From NCBI GenBank assembly GCA_934162365.1, contig CAKPIK010000003.1:124001-188000 (forward strand): a stretch of 64,000 nucleotides of DNA, read 5' to 3'. The notes beneath the pieces were generated by a model that made no database searches, was not told the origin of the DNA, and saw only the letters and a program-made list of their open reading frames with translations. Below are positions 50,567 through 59,497 of the stretch, in pieces; the first letter of the stretch is position 1, and every line of letters starts with the position of its first letter. This DNA is from an uncultured Clostridia bacterium. Its GTDB lineage: Bacteria > Bacillota > Clostridia > TANB77 > CAG-508. The translations under genes and the position numbers were made by a program.

Positions 50567-52099
50567 CTATTTTTCTATCAGGCTTTCTCCAGTCATTTCT
50601 TCTGGTTTTTCTAATCCCATTATATCAAGCATTGTTGGTGCTAAATCTGCTAATTTTCCTTCTTTTAGCTTAACATCTTCCATTCCAATTAATACTAATG
50701 GTACTGGATTTGTAGTATGAGCAGTATGTGGTTCTCCTGTTTTATAATCTATCATTTGCTCAGCATTTCCATGATCGGCAGTAATTAATAAAACACCATT
50801 AACTTCATTTATTGCTTTAACTACTTTTCCCACACATTCGTCTATTGCTTCTATTGCTTTAACAGCTGCATCTAGATTTCCAGTGTGTCCAACCATGTCT
50901 GGGTTAGCATAATTTAATATTATTGCATCATATTTTTGGCTTTTTATTGCATTTACTACATTTTCTGTAACTTCATATGCACTCATTTCTGGTTTTAGGT
51001 CATATGTTTCAACTTTTGGAGATGGAACTAATATTCTATCTTCTCCTTCATATTGTTTTTCATTTCCTCCATTAAAGAAGAATGTAACATGTGCATATTT
51101 TTCTGTTTCTGCAATTCTTAATTGTTTTAAACCTTTACCACTTATATATTCTCCAAATGTATTTTTAAGCACTGTTGGTTTAAATGCTATTTCAACATTT
51201 GGCATTGTTTCATCATATTGTGTGAAACATACAAAGTATAAGTTTTTTAAATCTTTTGTTTCAAATTCTTTAAAGTCTTTATCTACAATGGCTCTTGTTA
51301 TTTCTCTTGCTCTATCTGGTCTAAAGTTATAGAATATAACAGAATCGTTGTCTTCTACTGTTGCAACTGGTTTATTGTTGCTGCAAATTACGGTTGGTTC
51401 AACAAATTCATCAAATACTTCTTTTTGGTATGATGATTCTATTGCCATTTCAGCTGAAGTGCTTTTTACGCCTTCTCCTTTTACAATTGCATTATATGCT
51501 TTTTCAACTCTTTGCCATCTTTTATCTCTATCCATTGCATAAAATCTTCCAGATATTGTAGCAATTCTACCTATTTGTTTTTCTTTCATTTTTTCTTCAA
51601 GTTTTAATATATAATTTTCACCTGAAGCTGGTGGTGTATCTCTACCATCTAGGAAACAATGAACATAAACATCTTCAAATCCTTTTCTTTTTGCAAGTTC
51701 TAATATTGCAAATAAATGACGCATATGGCTATGTACTCCACCATCTGATAAAAGTCCCATTATATGTAATTTTGAATTATTCTTTTTACAATGTTCTATT
51801 GCTGCACATAATTCTGGTACACTAAAGAAATCACCATCTTCTATTGATTTTGTAATTCTAGTTAACTCTTGATATACAATTCTTCCTGCACCTATATTTG
51901 TGTGCCCAACTTCTGAATTTCCCATTTGTTCTTCTGGTAATCCAACATCTAATCCACTAGCATGAATTTGTGTTGTTGGATTTTTTTTCATTAGTTCATC
52001 TATATTAGGTGTTTTTGCAATTTGGACTGCATTTCCTGAAGCATTTGAATTATTGCCAAATCCATCTAATATCATTAGCATTGTTAACTTGTTACTCAT
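50567..52099 (-). CDS. gpmI: 2,3-bisphosphoglycerate-independent phosphoglycerate mutase
   Basis: 510 aa. It interconverts 3- and 2-phosphoglycerate using two Mn2+. Alkaline phosphatase-like motifs are MILDGFG near 8-14, GNSEVGHTNIGAGR near 61-74 (phospho-Ser region), DGRDTPPASG near 152-161, and TADHGNAEQM near 440-449. ATG 52099 follows GAGGGA; an in-frame GTG at 52126 overlaps tpiA. Fifth gene of the gap-pgk-gmk-like-tpiA-gpmI run. Confidence 0.96.
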   Translation of the reverse strand: MSNKLTMLMILDGFGNNSNASGNAVQIAKTPNIDELMKKNPTTQIHASGLDVGLPEEQMGNSEVGHTNIGAGRIVYQELTRITKSIEDGDFFSVPELCAAIEHCKKNNSKLHIMGLLSDGGVHSHMRHLFAILELAKRKGFEDVYVHCFLDGRDTPPASGENYILKLEEKMKEKQIGRIATISGRFYAMDRDKRWQRVEKAYNAIVKGEGVKSTSAEMAIESSYQKEVFDEFVEPTVICSNNKPVATVEDNDSVIFYNFRPDRAREITRAIVDKDFKEFETKDLKNLYFVCFTQYDETMPNVEIAFKPTVLKNTFGEYISGKGLKQLRIAETEKYAHVTFFFNGGNEKQYEGEDRILVPSPKVETYDLKPEMSAYEVTENVVNAIKSQKYDAIILNYANPDMVGHTGNLDAAVKAIEAIDECVGKVVKAINEVNGVLLITADHGNAEQMIDYKTGEPHTAHTTNPVPLVLIGMEDVKLKEGKLADLAPTMLDIMGLEKPEEMTGESLIEK

Positions 52100-52118
52100 T
52101 TTTTGTTTTCCCTCTTTT

Positions 52119-52868
52119 CTAAACACTAGTTACGATTTTTGCAAATTCATCTGGTACTAAGCTTGCTCCTCCAACTAGTCCTCCATCTATATCGGATGTA
52201 CTAAATAGTTCTTTTGCATTTGATGATTTTACGCTACCGCCATATTGTATTATAACACATTCTGCTACATCTTTTCCATATATTTTTTCAATTTCTTTTC
52301 TAATTTCTTTTATACTATTATTAGCATCTTCAGAAGTTGCTGTTTTTCCTGTTCCAATAGCCCATATTGGTTCATATGCAATTATAATATTTTTTACTTG
52401 TTCATTAGATAAACCTTCTAAAGCTAATCTTGTTTGATTTGTTATAATATCTGCAGTTTTTCCTGCTTCTCTTTCTTCTAATGTTTCACCAACACAAACT
52501 ATTGGTTTTAGTTCATTTTCAAAAGCTGCTTTAATTTTTTTGTTAACAGATTCATCTGTTTCATTAAAATAGCTTCTTCTTTCAGAGTGTCCTATTATTA
52601 CGTATTCAACTCCTATTGCTTTTAACATTTTAGCAGATACCTCACCTGTATATGCTCCTTTTTCAGCCCAATGCATATTTTGTGCACCTATTTTTATGTT
52701 TGTATTTTGTGCTGAAAGAAGTGCATAAAACAAATCTGTGTAAGGAACACATAGTATAACTTCATTTTCAGTATCTTTTACTAATGGAATAAATTCTTCT
52801 ATATATGCTAATGCTTCATTTGGAAGCATATTCATTTTCCAGTTTCCAGCAATTACTTTTTTTCTCAT
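52119..52868 (-). CDS. tpiA: triosephosphate isomerase
   Basis: 249 aa. It interconverts dihydroxyacetone phosphate and glyceraldehyde 3-phosphate. NWKMN (9-13) has the active-site Asn/Lys, IIGHSERRSYF the His, and AYEPIWAIGTGK the catalytic Glu. AGGAGG lies just upstream, with a small hairpin (AAGGC/GCCTT) before it. It is in the glycolytic cluster, 19 nt before gpmI. Confidence 0.97.
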   Translation of the reverse strand: MRKKVIAGNWKMNMLPNEALAYIEEFIPLVKDTENEVILCVPYTDLFYALLSAQNTNIKIGAQNMHWAEKGAYTGEVSAKMLKAIGVEYVIIGHSERRSYFNETDESVNKKIKAAFENELKPIVCVGETLEEREAGKTADIITNQTRLALEGLSNEQVKNIIIAYEPIWAIGTGKTATSEDANNSIKEIRKEIEKIYGKDVAECVIIQYGGSVKSSNAKELFSTSDIDGGLVGGASLVPDEFAKIVTSV

Positions 52869-52895
52869 AAAAACCTCCTATAAGGCTATATTGCC

Positions 52896-53450
52896 TTAAT
52901 TAATATTTAATTTTTTTAAAACATTTATAAGTTCTTTTGTTGATGCTTCATCGTAGTTATTGTAAAAAATATAATCAAACTGTTTTTGTAATTCTGTATT
53001 TTGGGCAAATTCTTTTGCCTGTTCGTCTATTTCTTTTAATCTTAACTCTTCTTGTCTTTTTTCTAAATTTCTAGCTTTAAGATTATTCTTTGCAGTTTCT
53101 ATATCCTTAGGGATAATATATATTGAAAATACTTGGTTAGTTTCTTGTTTTAGTTTATATATTATCTTATAATGCAATTCAATAATACTACAAGTATTAG
53201 CTTTAATTTTGCAAGCTTCATATCCGTATCTATACCCTAGATATTCAAATGTAACAATTATTTTTTTACTTGCTTCTAATTTATCAAATTCATCATCTGT
53301 AACAAAAAATTTATCAATACCATTAACTTCACCTTTTCGCATAGGTCTAGTTGTATAAATAATTTGATTGTCTAAATTTAATTTTTCTTGAAGCATTTTT
53401 TTATAATACGATTTTCCAGAGCCTGTAACCCCAGATAAAGTTATTACCAT
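52896..53450 (-). CDS. guanylate kinase-like protein within the glycolytic cluster
   Basis: 184 aa. P-loop GVTGSGKSYYKK (7-18) and TTRPMRKGEVNGIDKFFV near 33-50 match the guanylate kinase fold, including the Arg and Glu/Asp GMP-binding region. Later the lid and C-terminal helix are shorter and more divergent than in typical Gmk (about 200 aa), and YLGYRYGYE stands where Gmk has the GxxYG motif. It may be a true GMP kinase or a paralogue with other substrate. Placement between pgk and tpiA is unusual. Confidence 0.7.
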   Translation of the reverse strand: MVITLSGVTGSGKSYYKKMLQEKLNLDNQIIYTTRPMRKGEVNGIDKFFVTDDEFDKLEASKKIIVTFEYLGYRYGYEACKIKANTCSIIELHYKIIYKLKQETNQVFSIYIIPKDIETAKNNLKARNLEKRQEELRLKEIDEQAKEFAQNTELQKQFDYIFYNNYDEASTKELINVLKKLNIN

Positions 53451-53462
53451 AATTACCTCTTT

Positions 53463-54647
53463 TTATTTATCCAATAAACATTCAATACCTGGTAATTTTT
53501 TACCTTCTAAGAATTCCAAAGAAGCTCCACCACCAGTAGAAATATGTGAAAATTTATCTGATATTCCTAATTTTTCAATAGCTGCTGCTGAATCTCCACC
53601 ACCAATTATTGTAACTGCATCTAAGTCAGCTAATGCTTTTGCTAAACTATTTGTGCCAACTGCGAATTTATCAAATTCAAATAATCCAACTGGTCCATTC
53701 CATACAACAGTTTTTGCTTTTGAAAGTTCTTCAACATATATTTTTATTGTTTCATCTCCTATGTCGAATCCTTCCCATCCATCTGGTATTTCATTATATT
53801 TAACTACTTTGCTTTCAGTATCTGGTTTAAATTCTTTACCAATTCTTGTATCTACTGGTAACATGAATTTAACACCTTTTTGTTTTGCTTTTTCCATTAA
53901 TTCTTTTGCTAGATCTAATTTATCTAGTTCACAAATTGAATTTCCTACATTATATCCCATTGCTTTAAAGAAAGTATATGCCATAGCTCCACCTATCATT
54001 AAAGTATCTACTTTTTCTAATAAGCTTTCTATAACTCCAATTTTATCTGATACTTTTCTTCCTCCAAGTATTGCCATAAATGGTCTTTCTGGGTTATTTA
54101 ATTTCTCTCCCATAAAGTCTAATTCTTTTTCAATTAAGAATCCTGAAACAGCTGGTAAGTATGCTGCCACACCTGCAGTTGAAGCATGTGCTCTATGTGC
54201 AGTTCCAAATGCATCGTTTACATATACATCTGCAAATGATGCAAGTTTTTTTGCAAATTCTGGATCATTGTCTGTTTCTTCTCTATGGAATCTAACATTT
54301 TCTAGTAAAACAATATCTCCCTCTTTCATATTATTTACTAATTCTTGTGCACTTTCTCCAATAACATCTTTTGCAAGTTTTACTTCTTTTCCTAATAGCT
54401 TAGAAAGTTCAGCTGCTATTGGTGCTAAAGAAAATTCTTTTTTAAACTCTCCCTTTGGTCTACCTAAATGAGAACACAAAATTATTTTAGCATTATTATC
54501 TAATAAATATTTAATAGTATCTAAAGCTGATACAATTCTTCTGTTATCTGTGATATTTCCATTTTCATCTTGTGGAACATTAAAATCACATCTAACTAAA
54601 ACTTTCTTTCCTTTTACATCTATATCTCTAACAGTTTTCTTATTCAT
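53463..54647 (-). CDS. pgk: phosphoglycerate kinase
   Basis: 394 aa. It transfers phosphate from 1,3-bisphosphoglycerate to ADP. LVRCDFNVPQD near 17-27, CSHLGRPKGE near 58-67, and ENVRFHREE near 116-124 bind the substrate; WNGPVGLFEF and IGGGDSAAAIEKLG bind nucleotide. The start follows GGAGG, which is buried in a 15-bp hairpin (54653-54686). It is separated from gap by 203 nt containing a further small hairpin. Confidence 0.97.
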   Translation of the reverse strand: MNKKTVRDIDVKGKKVLVRCDFNVPQDENGNITDNRRIVSALDTIKYLLDNNAKIILCSHLGRPKGEFKKEFSLAPIAAELSKLLGKEVKLAKDVIGESAQELVNNMKEGDIVLLENVRFHREETDNDPEFAKKLASFADVYVNDAFGTAHRAHASTAGVAAYLPAVSGFLIEKELDFMGEKLNNPERPFMAILGGRKVSDKIGVIESLLEKVDTLMIGGAMAYTFFKAMGYNVGNSICELDKLDLAKELMEKAKQKGVKFMLPVDTRIGKEFKPDTESKVVKYNEIPDGWEGFDIGDETIKIYVEELSKAKTVVWNGPVGLFEFDKFAVGTNSLAKALADLDAVTIIGGGDSAAAIEKLGISDKFSHISTGGGASLEFLEGKKLPGIECLLDK

Positions 54648-54652
54648 TTAAA

Positions 54653-54686
54653 AACCTCCAATTTTATTTGTATAAAATTAGAGGTT
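54653..54686 (-). promoter_or_regulatory. hairpin burying the pgk ribosome binding site
   Basis: AACCTCCAATTTTAT (54653-54667) pairs with ATAAAATTAGAGGTT (54672-54686), 14 pairs plus one G-T, with a 4-nt loop. In the minus-strand RNA the 3' arm holds GGAGG and is followed by TTTTTAAATG, so it looks both like a terminator and a translational block. Confidence 0.55.
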
Positions 54687-54850
54687 AGAATTCAGTATTT
54701 GGTATTTTGCGTTTTGATTACATTACAAAACATTAAATTTTAAAAACCAAACACGAAACTCCAACCCCCATTCTCTTTTTATATTTTTATAAATTTTAAA
54801 CTCATAATATCAAATATTAAACAAAGCAAAATGCTGCTTTTCATTTGTTT

Positions 54851-55867
54851 TTAACCTAATTCAGCAAAAAACTTAATAGTTCTAACCATCTGACTTGTAT
54901 ATGAATTTTCATTATCATACCAGCTAACAACTTGAACTTGATATAAATCTTCATCTATTTTTGTTACCATTGTTTGAGTTGCATCAAATAATGATCCATA
55001 TGTTATTCCTATAATATCAGAAGATACTAATGGTTCTTCTGTATATCCAAATGATGCACTTGATTGTGCTTTCATTGCTGCATTTATTTTTTCTGGTGTT
55101 ATATCTTTTCCTTCAACAACTGCTATTAATATTGTTGTTGAACCTGTTGGAACTGGAACTCTTTGTGCAGATCCTATTAATTTTCCATTTAATTCTGGAA
55201 TAACTAGTCCTATTGCTTTTGCAGCACCTGTAGAGTTTGGTACTATATTAACTGCTGCAGCTCTAGCTCTTCTTAAATCTTCTTTTCTATGTGGTCCATC
55301 AAGTAACATTTGATCTCCTGTATAAGCATGAACTGTTGTCATTATTCCTGATTTTATTGGTGCAAAATCATTTAATGCTTTTGTCATTGGTGCTAAACAG
55401 TTTGTAGTACAAGAAGCTGCTGAAATTATTTTATCATCTGGTGTTAAAATGTTTTCGTTTACTCCATATACTATTGTTGGTAAATCTTTACCAGCTGGTG
55501 CAGATATAACTACTTTTTTTGCACCTGCATTTATATGTGCTGTTGCTTTTTCTTTAGATGTATAGAAGCCTGTACATTCTAATACAACATCTACTCCTAT
55601 TTCTCCCCAAGGTAAATTGTTTGCGTCTTTTTCTGCGTATATTTTTATAGTTTTTCCATCAACTGTAATTGAATCTTCTCCTGCAACTACAGTATCAGCT
55701 TTTTCATATCTTTTTTGTGCTGAATCATATTTTAGTAAGTGAGCTAACATTTTAGGGCTTGTTAAATCGTTTATTGCAACAATCTCATATCCCTCTGCTC
55801 CAAACATTTGTCTAAACGCAAGACGTCCTATACGTCCAAATCCATTAATAGCAACTTTAACTGCCAT
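54851..55867 (-). CDS. gap: glyceraldehyde-3-phosphate dehydrogenase (NAD-type)
   Basis: 338 aa. It oxidises glyceraldehyde 3-phosphate to 1,3-bisphosphoglycerate. NGFGRIGR (8-15) and Asp34 in AINDLTS favour NAD; the catalytic Cys153 is in ASCTTNCLAP, with the His in TTVHAYTGDQ and the SxRVPVPTGS-like SAQRVPVPTGS. GGAGG precedes the ATG. First gene of the glycolytic cluster; a terminator at 55949-55977 insulates it from the gene upstream. Confidence 0.97.
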   Translation of the reverse strand: MAVKVAINGFGRIGRLAFRQMFGAEGYEIVAINDLTSPKMLAHLLKYDSAQKRYEKADTVVAGEDSITVDGKTIKIYAEKDANNLPWGEIGVDVVLECTGFYTSKEKATAHINAGAKKVVISAPAGKDLPTIVYGVNENILTPDDKIISAASCTTNCLAPMTKALNDFAPIKSGIMTTVHAYTGDQMLLDGPHRKEDLRRARAAAVNIVPNSTGAAKAIGLVIPELNGKLIGSAQRVPVPTGSTTILIAVVEGKDITPEKINAAMKAQSSASFGYTEEPLVSSDIIGITYGSLFDATQTMVTKIDEDLYQVQVVSWYDNENSYTSQMVRTIKFFAELG

Positions 55868-55948
55868 AATTTTCCTCCATTCCGATACAATAAAAATGTG
55901 TATCCGTAAATAAAATTCGTCTTTCTAAGACTATATTATTTTATATCA

Positions 55949-55977
55949 AAAAAGAATACTTGTAAAGTATTCTTTTT
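55949..55977 (-). terminator. terminator upstream of gap
   Basis: AAAAAGAATACTT (55949-55961) pairs with AAGTATTCTTTTT (55965-55977) with a 3-nt loop; the tail on the minus strand is T-rich. It ends the small-protein gene at 56.0-56.3 kb. Confidence 0.85.
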
Positions 55978-56018
55978 GTTTTTTATTAAATTTATTTCGT
56001 TAAATAACTTATTCAAAA

Positions 56019-56264
56019 TTAGTTATTTTTTTTACCAAATGAAACTTCTTGAAATAAGAAATCATGTACTTTTTGCCATGTAACTTCTTGGTGTAAAAAC
56101 TCATTTATTTCTTTTTCCATCTTTTGTTGTTTTGGTGTTAATTCTACAACTATTTCTTTGTTTAAAAATTCTTCTGCATCTTGTAACCAAAATGCTTTAA
56201 ATTTTGACCAAAATCCTTGTTTAACTGGTAATGCTGTATCTACTGGTTTAAACATATCGCTCAT
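56019..56264 (-). CDS. small protein (81 aa) with three FLxxE(V/I) repeats
   Basis: 81 aa, soluble. A motif repeats three times: EFLNKEI (about 33-39), EFLHQEV (about 55-61) and DFLFQEV (about 68-74). Aromatic-rich GFWSKFKAFWLQD precedes them. ATG 56264 (MSDMFK) is preferred because GGAGGA then lies 6 nt before it; ATG 56270 is too close. It is a single-gene unit between mtaB and gap, with its own terminator. No family is recognised; a protein-interaction role is a guess. Confidence 0.6.
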   Translation of the reverse strand: MSDMFKPVDTALPVKQGFWSKFKAFWLQDAEEFLNKEIVVELTPKQQKMEKEINEFLHQEVTWQKVHDFLFQEVSFGKKNN

Positions 56265-56380
56265 TTTCATTCCTCCTCATCTTCATTTGTAATACAATTA
56301 TTTCTTAGTATATTTATATTACAAATATATATTTTTTTCAATAGTTTTTGTGTTAAATGTTTATTACAATTATATTGCAT

Positions 56381-57679
56381 TTATATTACAGCATTTCCAA
56401 TTAATTCTTCCCCTAGTATTGATGTTATTTTTACTGGTACAATTTGATTATGGAATTTTTCTATGTCTTCTTTTATATTTACTACCAAATAATTTTGTGT
56501 GTGGCCTTTTATATAGCCTTTGCTTGCTTCTTCAAATAATACTTGAACTGTTTTTCCAACATACGATTCATTATATATTTGTTGGTTCTTATTGGATAAA
56601 CTAATTAATTTTTTGCTTCTTTCTTCTTGTATATTTGGTGCTATCTGGTTAGGCATTGTAGCGGCCTTAGTTCCATCTCTTCTAGAATATTTAAACACAT
56701 GCATTTTATAGAAATTAATTTCTTTTAAAAATTCATATGTTCTTTCAAATTCATTTTCTGTTTCGCCAGGAAATCCTACAATTATATCAGTAGTTAAAAT
56801 TACATCATCATATGTATTTCTTAATAATCTTACAACATTTCTAAACTCTTCTGTTGTATACCTTCTATTCATTCTTTTTAATGTCTCATCACATCCACTT
56901 TGTAAAGATAAATGAAAATGATGGCATATTTTTTCAAGTTTTGCTAATCTTTTTAAAAAGCTTTCATTTATGAGCATAGGTTCTAAAGAGCCTAATCGAA
57001 TTCTTTGTATCCCGTTAATTTCATTTATTTTTTCTAATACATCTATCAATCCAATATCTTCTTTTAAATCTTTACCATATGATGCTATATGTATTCCAGT
57101 AATAACTACCTCTTTTATTCCTTCTTCTGCAAGTTTAGTTATTTCTGCTACTATGTTTTCTATCTTTCTGCTTCTAACTTTTCCTCTTGCATATGGTATT
57201 GCACAATATGAACAAAATCTATCGCATCCATCTTGAACTTTTACTATTGCTCTTGTTTGTTCTATATGTGTTACAAAGCCATATTCATCATACTCGTCTT
57301 GATGTAATACATCATTATATTTTATCTGTTTTTCACCTTTTCTATATTTTTCAATATATTTTACTATGTCTTTTTTTTCATTATTTCCAAGTATTAAATC
57401 TAATTCTTTTATATTTTCTAGCTGTTCTTTAGCAGTTTGTACATAGCATCCAACAGCTACAACAATTGCATTTCCATTTAATTGTTTTGCTTTTCTAATC
57501 ATTTGTCTTGATTTTTTATCTGACATATTTGTTACAGTGCAAGTATTAATTACATATATATCTGCTATTTCAGTAAATCCAACTATTTCATAACCTGCTT
57601 GTATAAATTTTTGTTCCATTGCATTTGTTTCATATTGATTTACTTTACATCCTAATGTACAAAAAGCTACTTTTTTCAT
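56381..57679 (-). CDS. mtaB: tRNA t6A37 methylthiotransferase MtaB
   Basis: 432 aa. A radical SAM enzyme converting t6A37 to ms2t6A in tRNA. CTLGCKVNQYETNAM at the N-terminus is diagnostic of MtaB; further UPF0004 cysteines lie in INTCTV and GCYVQ. The SAM cluster is in GCDRFCSYCAIPYARG, and a TRAM domain closes the protein. ATG 57679 follows GGAG; an in-frame ATG at 57691 precedes that site. Confidence 0.95.
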   Translation of the reverse strand: MKKVAFCTLGCKVNQYETNAMEQKFIQAGYEIVGFTEIADIYVINTCTVTNMSDKKSRQMIRKAKQLNGNAIVVAVGCYVQTAKEQLENIKELDLILGNNEKKDIVKYIEKYRKGEKQIKYNDVLHQDEYDEYGFVTHIEQTRAIVKVQDGCDRFCSYCAIPYARGKVRSRKIENIVAEITKLAEEGIKEVVITGIHIASYGKDLKEDIGLIDVLEKINEINGIQRIRLGSLEPMLINESFLKRLAKLEKICHHFHLSLQSGCDETLKRMNRRYTTEEFRNVVRLLRNTYDDVILTTDIIVGFPGETENEFERTYEFLKEINFYKMHVFKYSRRDGTKAATMPNQIAPNIQEERSKKLISLSNKNQQIYNESYVGKTVQVLFEEASKGYIKGHTQNYLVVNIKEDIEKFHNQIVPVKITSILGEELIGNAVI

Positions 57680-57723
57680 TTTATTCTCCATTTCTTATTT
57701 CTTATATTTGTTTAAACAAACAA

Positions 57724-57770
57724 AATGCAAATCTATGATACGTATTTTATACGTTAATTAGATTTGCATT
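57724..57770 (-). terminator. long hairpin terminator of mreB
   Basis: AATGCAAATCTA (57724-57735) pairs with TAGATTTGCATT (57759-57770); within the loop ACGTAT and ATACGT can pair too. In the minus-strand RNA the stem is followed by TTTG. Confidence 0.7.
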
Positions 57771-57797
57771 GCTGTTTAATAAATTTAACTGATGTTA

Positions 57798-58799
57798 TTA
57801 TCTTCTTTTTCCATCAAGTATATCTAAGTTATCTAATGCCTTTCCTGTTCCAAGTGCTACACAAGATACAGTATCATTTGCTATCATTACATTGATTCCT
57901 GTTTTTTCTTGTAATAATTTATCTAATCCATCAAGAAGGCTTCCTCCACCTGTCATGTATATTCCTCTATCACTTATATCAGCTGCAAGTTCAGGTGGTG
58001 TTTTTTCTAACACTCCATGTACAGCATCAACTATTAACATGGCTGGTTCAATTAAAGCTTCCATCATTTCGCTTGAATGTATTGTAAGAGTTTTTGGAAG
58101 TCCTGTTGTTAAATCTCTTCCTCTTATGTCCATCTCAACATCTTGTATTTTAGGATAAACACAACCAATATTTACTTTTAACTCTTCAGCTGTTCTTTCT
58201 CCTATTATTACATTATGTTTTTTCTTTATATATCTAATAACAGCTTCGTCAAATTTATCTCCTGCAACTTTTATTGATGAACTTACAACAGAACCTCCTA
58301 GTGAGATTACTGCTATATCTGTTGTTCCTCCACCTATATCAACTATCATATTTCCACATGGTTTTGATATATCTATTCCTGCTCCAATAGCTGCTGCAAT
58401 AGGTTCTTCTATTAAATATACTTTTCTAGCTCCTGCTTGTGAAGCCGCATCTATAACTGCTTTTCTTTCAACCTCTGTTACTTGTGATGGAATACAAATC
58501 ATTATTCTTGGTGCAAACATTGTCTTTCCACCTATTTTGTTTATAAAATATTTAAGCATCTTTTCTGTTACAGTATAATTTGATATAACTCCATCTTTTA
58601 GTGGTCTTGTGGCAACAATATTACCAGGTGTTCTTCCTAACATTCTTCTTGCTTCTTGTCCAACTGCTAAAACTTCATTTGTGTTATTATCTACAGCAAC
58701 AACTGAAGGTTCTCTTAAAACTATTCCTTTTCCTTTAACAAAAGCTATAACTGTTGCAGTCCCCAAGTCTATTGCTATATCTTGTCCAAAACCAAACAT
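57798..58799 (-). CDS. mreB: rod shape-determining actin-like protein MreB/Mbl
   Basis: 333 aa. An actin-fold ATPase that guides the elongasome along the membrane. IDLGTATVIAFVKGKGIV near 10-27 (phosphate 1), MIVDIGGGTTDIAVISLGG near 153-171 (phosphate 2), and MTGGGSLLDGLDKLL near 285-299 (adenosine). No mreC/mreD follows, so it is a stand-alone copy, more like Mbl or MreBH context than the mreBCD operon. Start: ATG 58799 with GGGAG upstream. Confidence 0.95.
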   Translation of the reverse strand: MFGFGQDIAIDLGTATVIAFVKGKGIVLREPSVVAVDNNTNEVLAVGQEARRMLGRTPGNIVATRPLKDGVISNYTVTEKMLKYFINKIGGKTMFAPRIMICIPSQVTEVERKAVIDAASQAGARKVYLIEEPIAAAIGAGIDISKPCGNMIVDIGGGTTDIAVISLGGSVVSSSIKVAGDKFDEAVIRYIKKKHNVIIGERTAEELKVNIGCVYPKIQDVEMDIRGRDLTTGLPKTLTIHSSEMMEALIEPAMLIVDAVHGVLEKTPPELAADISDRGIYMTGGGSLLDGLDKLLQEKTGINVMIANDTVSCVALGTGKALDNLDILDGKRR

Positions 58800-58829
58800 A
58801 ATACCTACTCCCTTATTTTATACAATAAA

Positions 58830-58873
58830 AATTGTAACGAATATTACTTTTATGTTGCAAATTCGTTACAATT
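58830..58873 (-). terminator. 13-bp inverted repeat, terminator between the FxLYD-like gene and mreB
   Basis: AATTGTAACGAAT (58830-58842) pairs perfectly with ATTCGTTACAATT (58861-58873). On the minus strand it is followed by TTTTATTG. It lies 64 nt after the upstream stop and 31 nt before the mreB start, so it may also regulate mreB. Confidence 0.65.
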
Positions 58874-58936
58874 ATATTACATATATTTAAAAATTTCAAG
58901 CCTTTTTTTATATAATAGAAAATTTCTCTTTTTCTA

Positions 58937-59407
58937 CTATATAAAATATAAAATTAATAATGTACCTATTATTAAAGATGTCTTTGTTTCTTGACTCACA
59001 AATTCTTCTTCTGTGGCATTATTAGCGTTGTCTGTAATCGTTAGGGTTGCATAGTCTACATTTGTAAATCTATATCCCATTTCAAAATCTTTAGATTTAT
59101 CAGGTTCTAAATTTTCTATTTTAACATATTTCGTTCCTAATTTTACATCTCTTGCAGAATACAAATCTATCTTTAAATATTTATCATTTATTATTTCCTG
59201 TGTATTATTTTTTATGCTACCATTTATAACACCATTTACATATGTTGCTTGATTTTTTAATATTGTTATTTGTGGTGAATTTGTATATATTTTTGCATTT
59301 ATATTTTTATATGTACTATTTAATGATATATAAATTATAACGTTAGAAAATATCCATAATGCTGCAACTGCTAATGCATATAATAAAAATGTTTTTAATC
59401 TTTTCAT
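58937..59407 (-). CDS. membrane protein with exported FxLYD-like domain, unknown
   Basis: 156 aa. An N-terminal helix (about 8-29, LLYALAVAALWIFSNVIIYI), an extracytoplasmic beta-rich region (GVINGSIKNNTQEIINDKYLK, IDLYSARDVKLGTKYVKIE, NLEPDKSKDFEM), and a short C-terminal hydrophobic end (LIIGTLLILYFI). The middle resembles FxLYD-type domains, which are common in exported Firmicute proteins of unknown role. It lies between the ROK kinase and mreB on the same strand. Confidence 0.65.
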   Translation of the reverse strand: MKRLKTFLLYALAVAALWIFSNVIIYISLNSTYKNINAKIYTNSPQITILKNQATYVNGVINGSIKNNTQEIINDKYLKIDLYSARDVKLGTKYVKIENLEPDKSKDFEMGYRFTNVDYATLTITDNANNATEEEFVSQETKTSLIIGTLLILYFI

Positions 59408-59497
59408 TTCTAAATTCCTTTTTAAATTTTTTATGTAATTTATTATATCTTCATTTTAAATAATTGTCAAATTAATATTACTCGAGACTGCATTAGT

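Noticed and set aside
53653..54471. A 272-codon plus-strand frame opposite pgk
   Set aside because: It is the antisense shadow of a strongly conserved gene, Ser/Asn/Pro-rich with no start signals.
54687..54850. A structured RNA in the gap-pgk spacer
   Set aside because: Apart from the hairpin at the pgk ribosome binding site and a weak AAAGCA/TGCTTT stem near 54827-54845, the sequence is AT-rich and unstructured.
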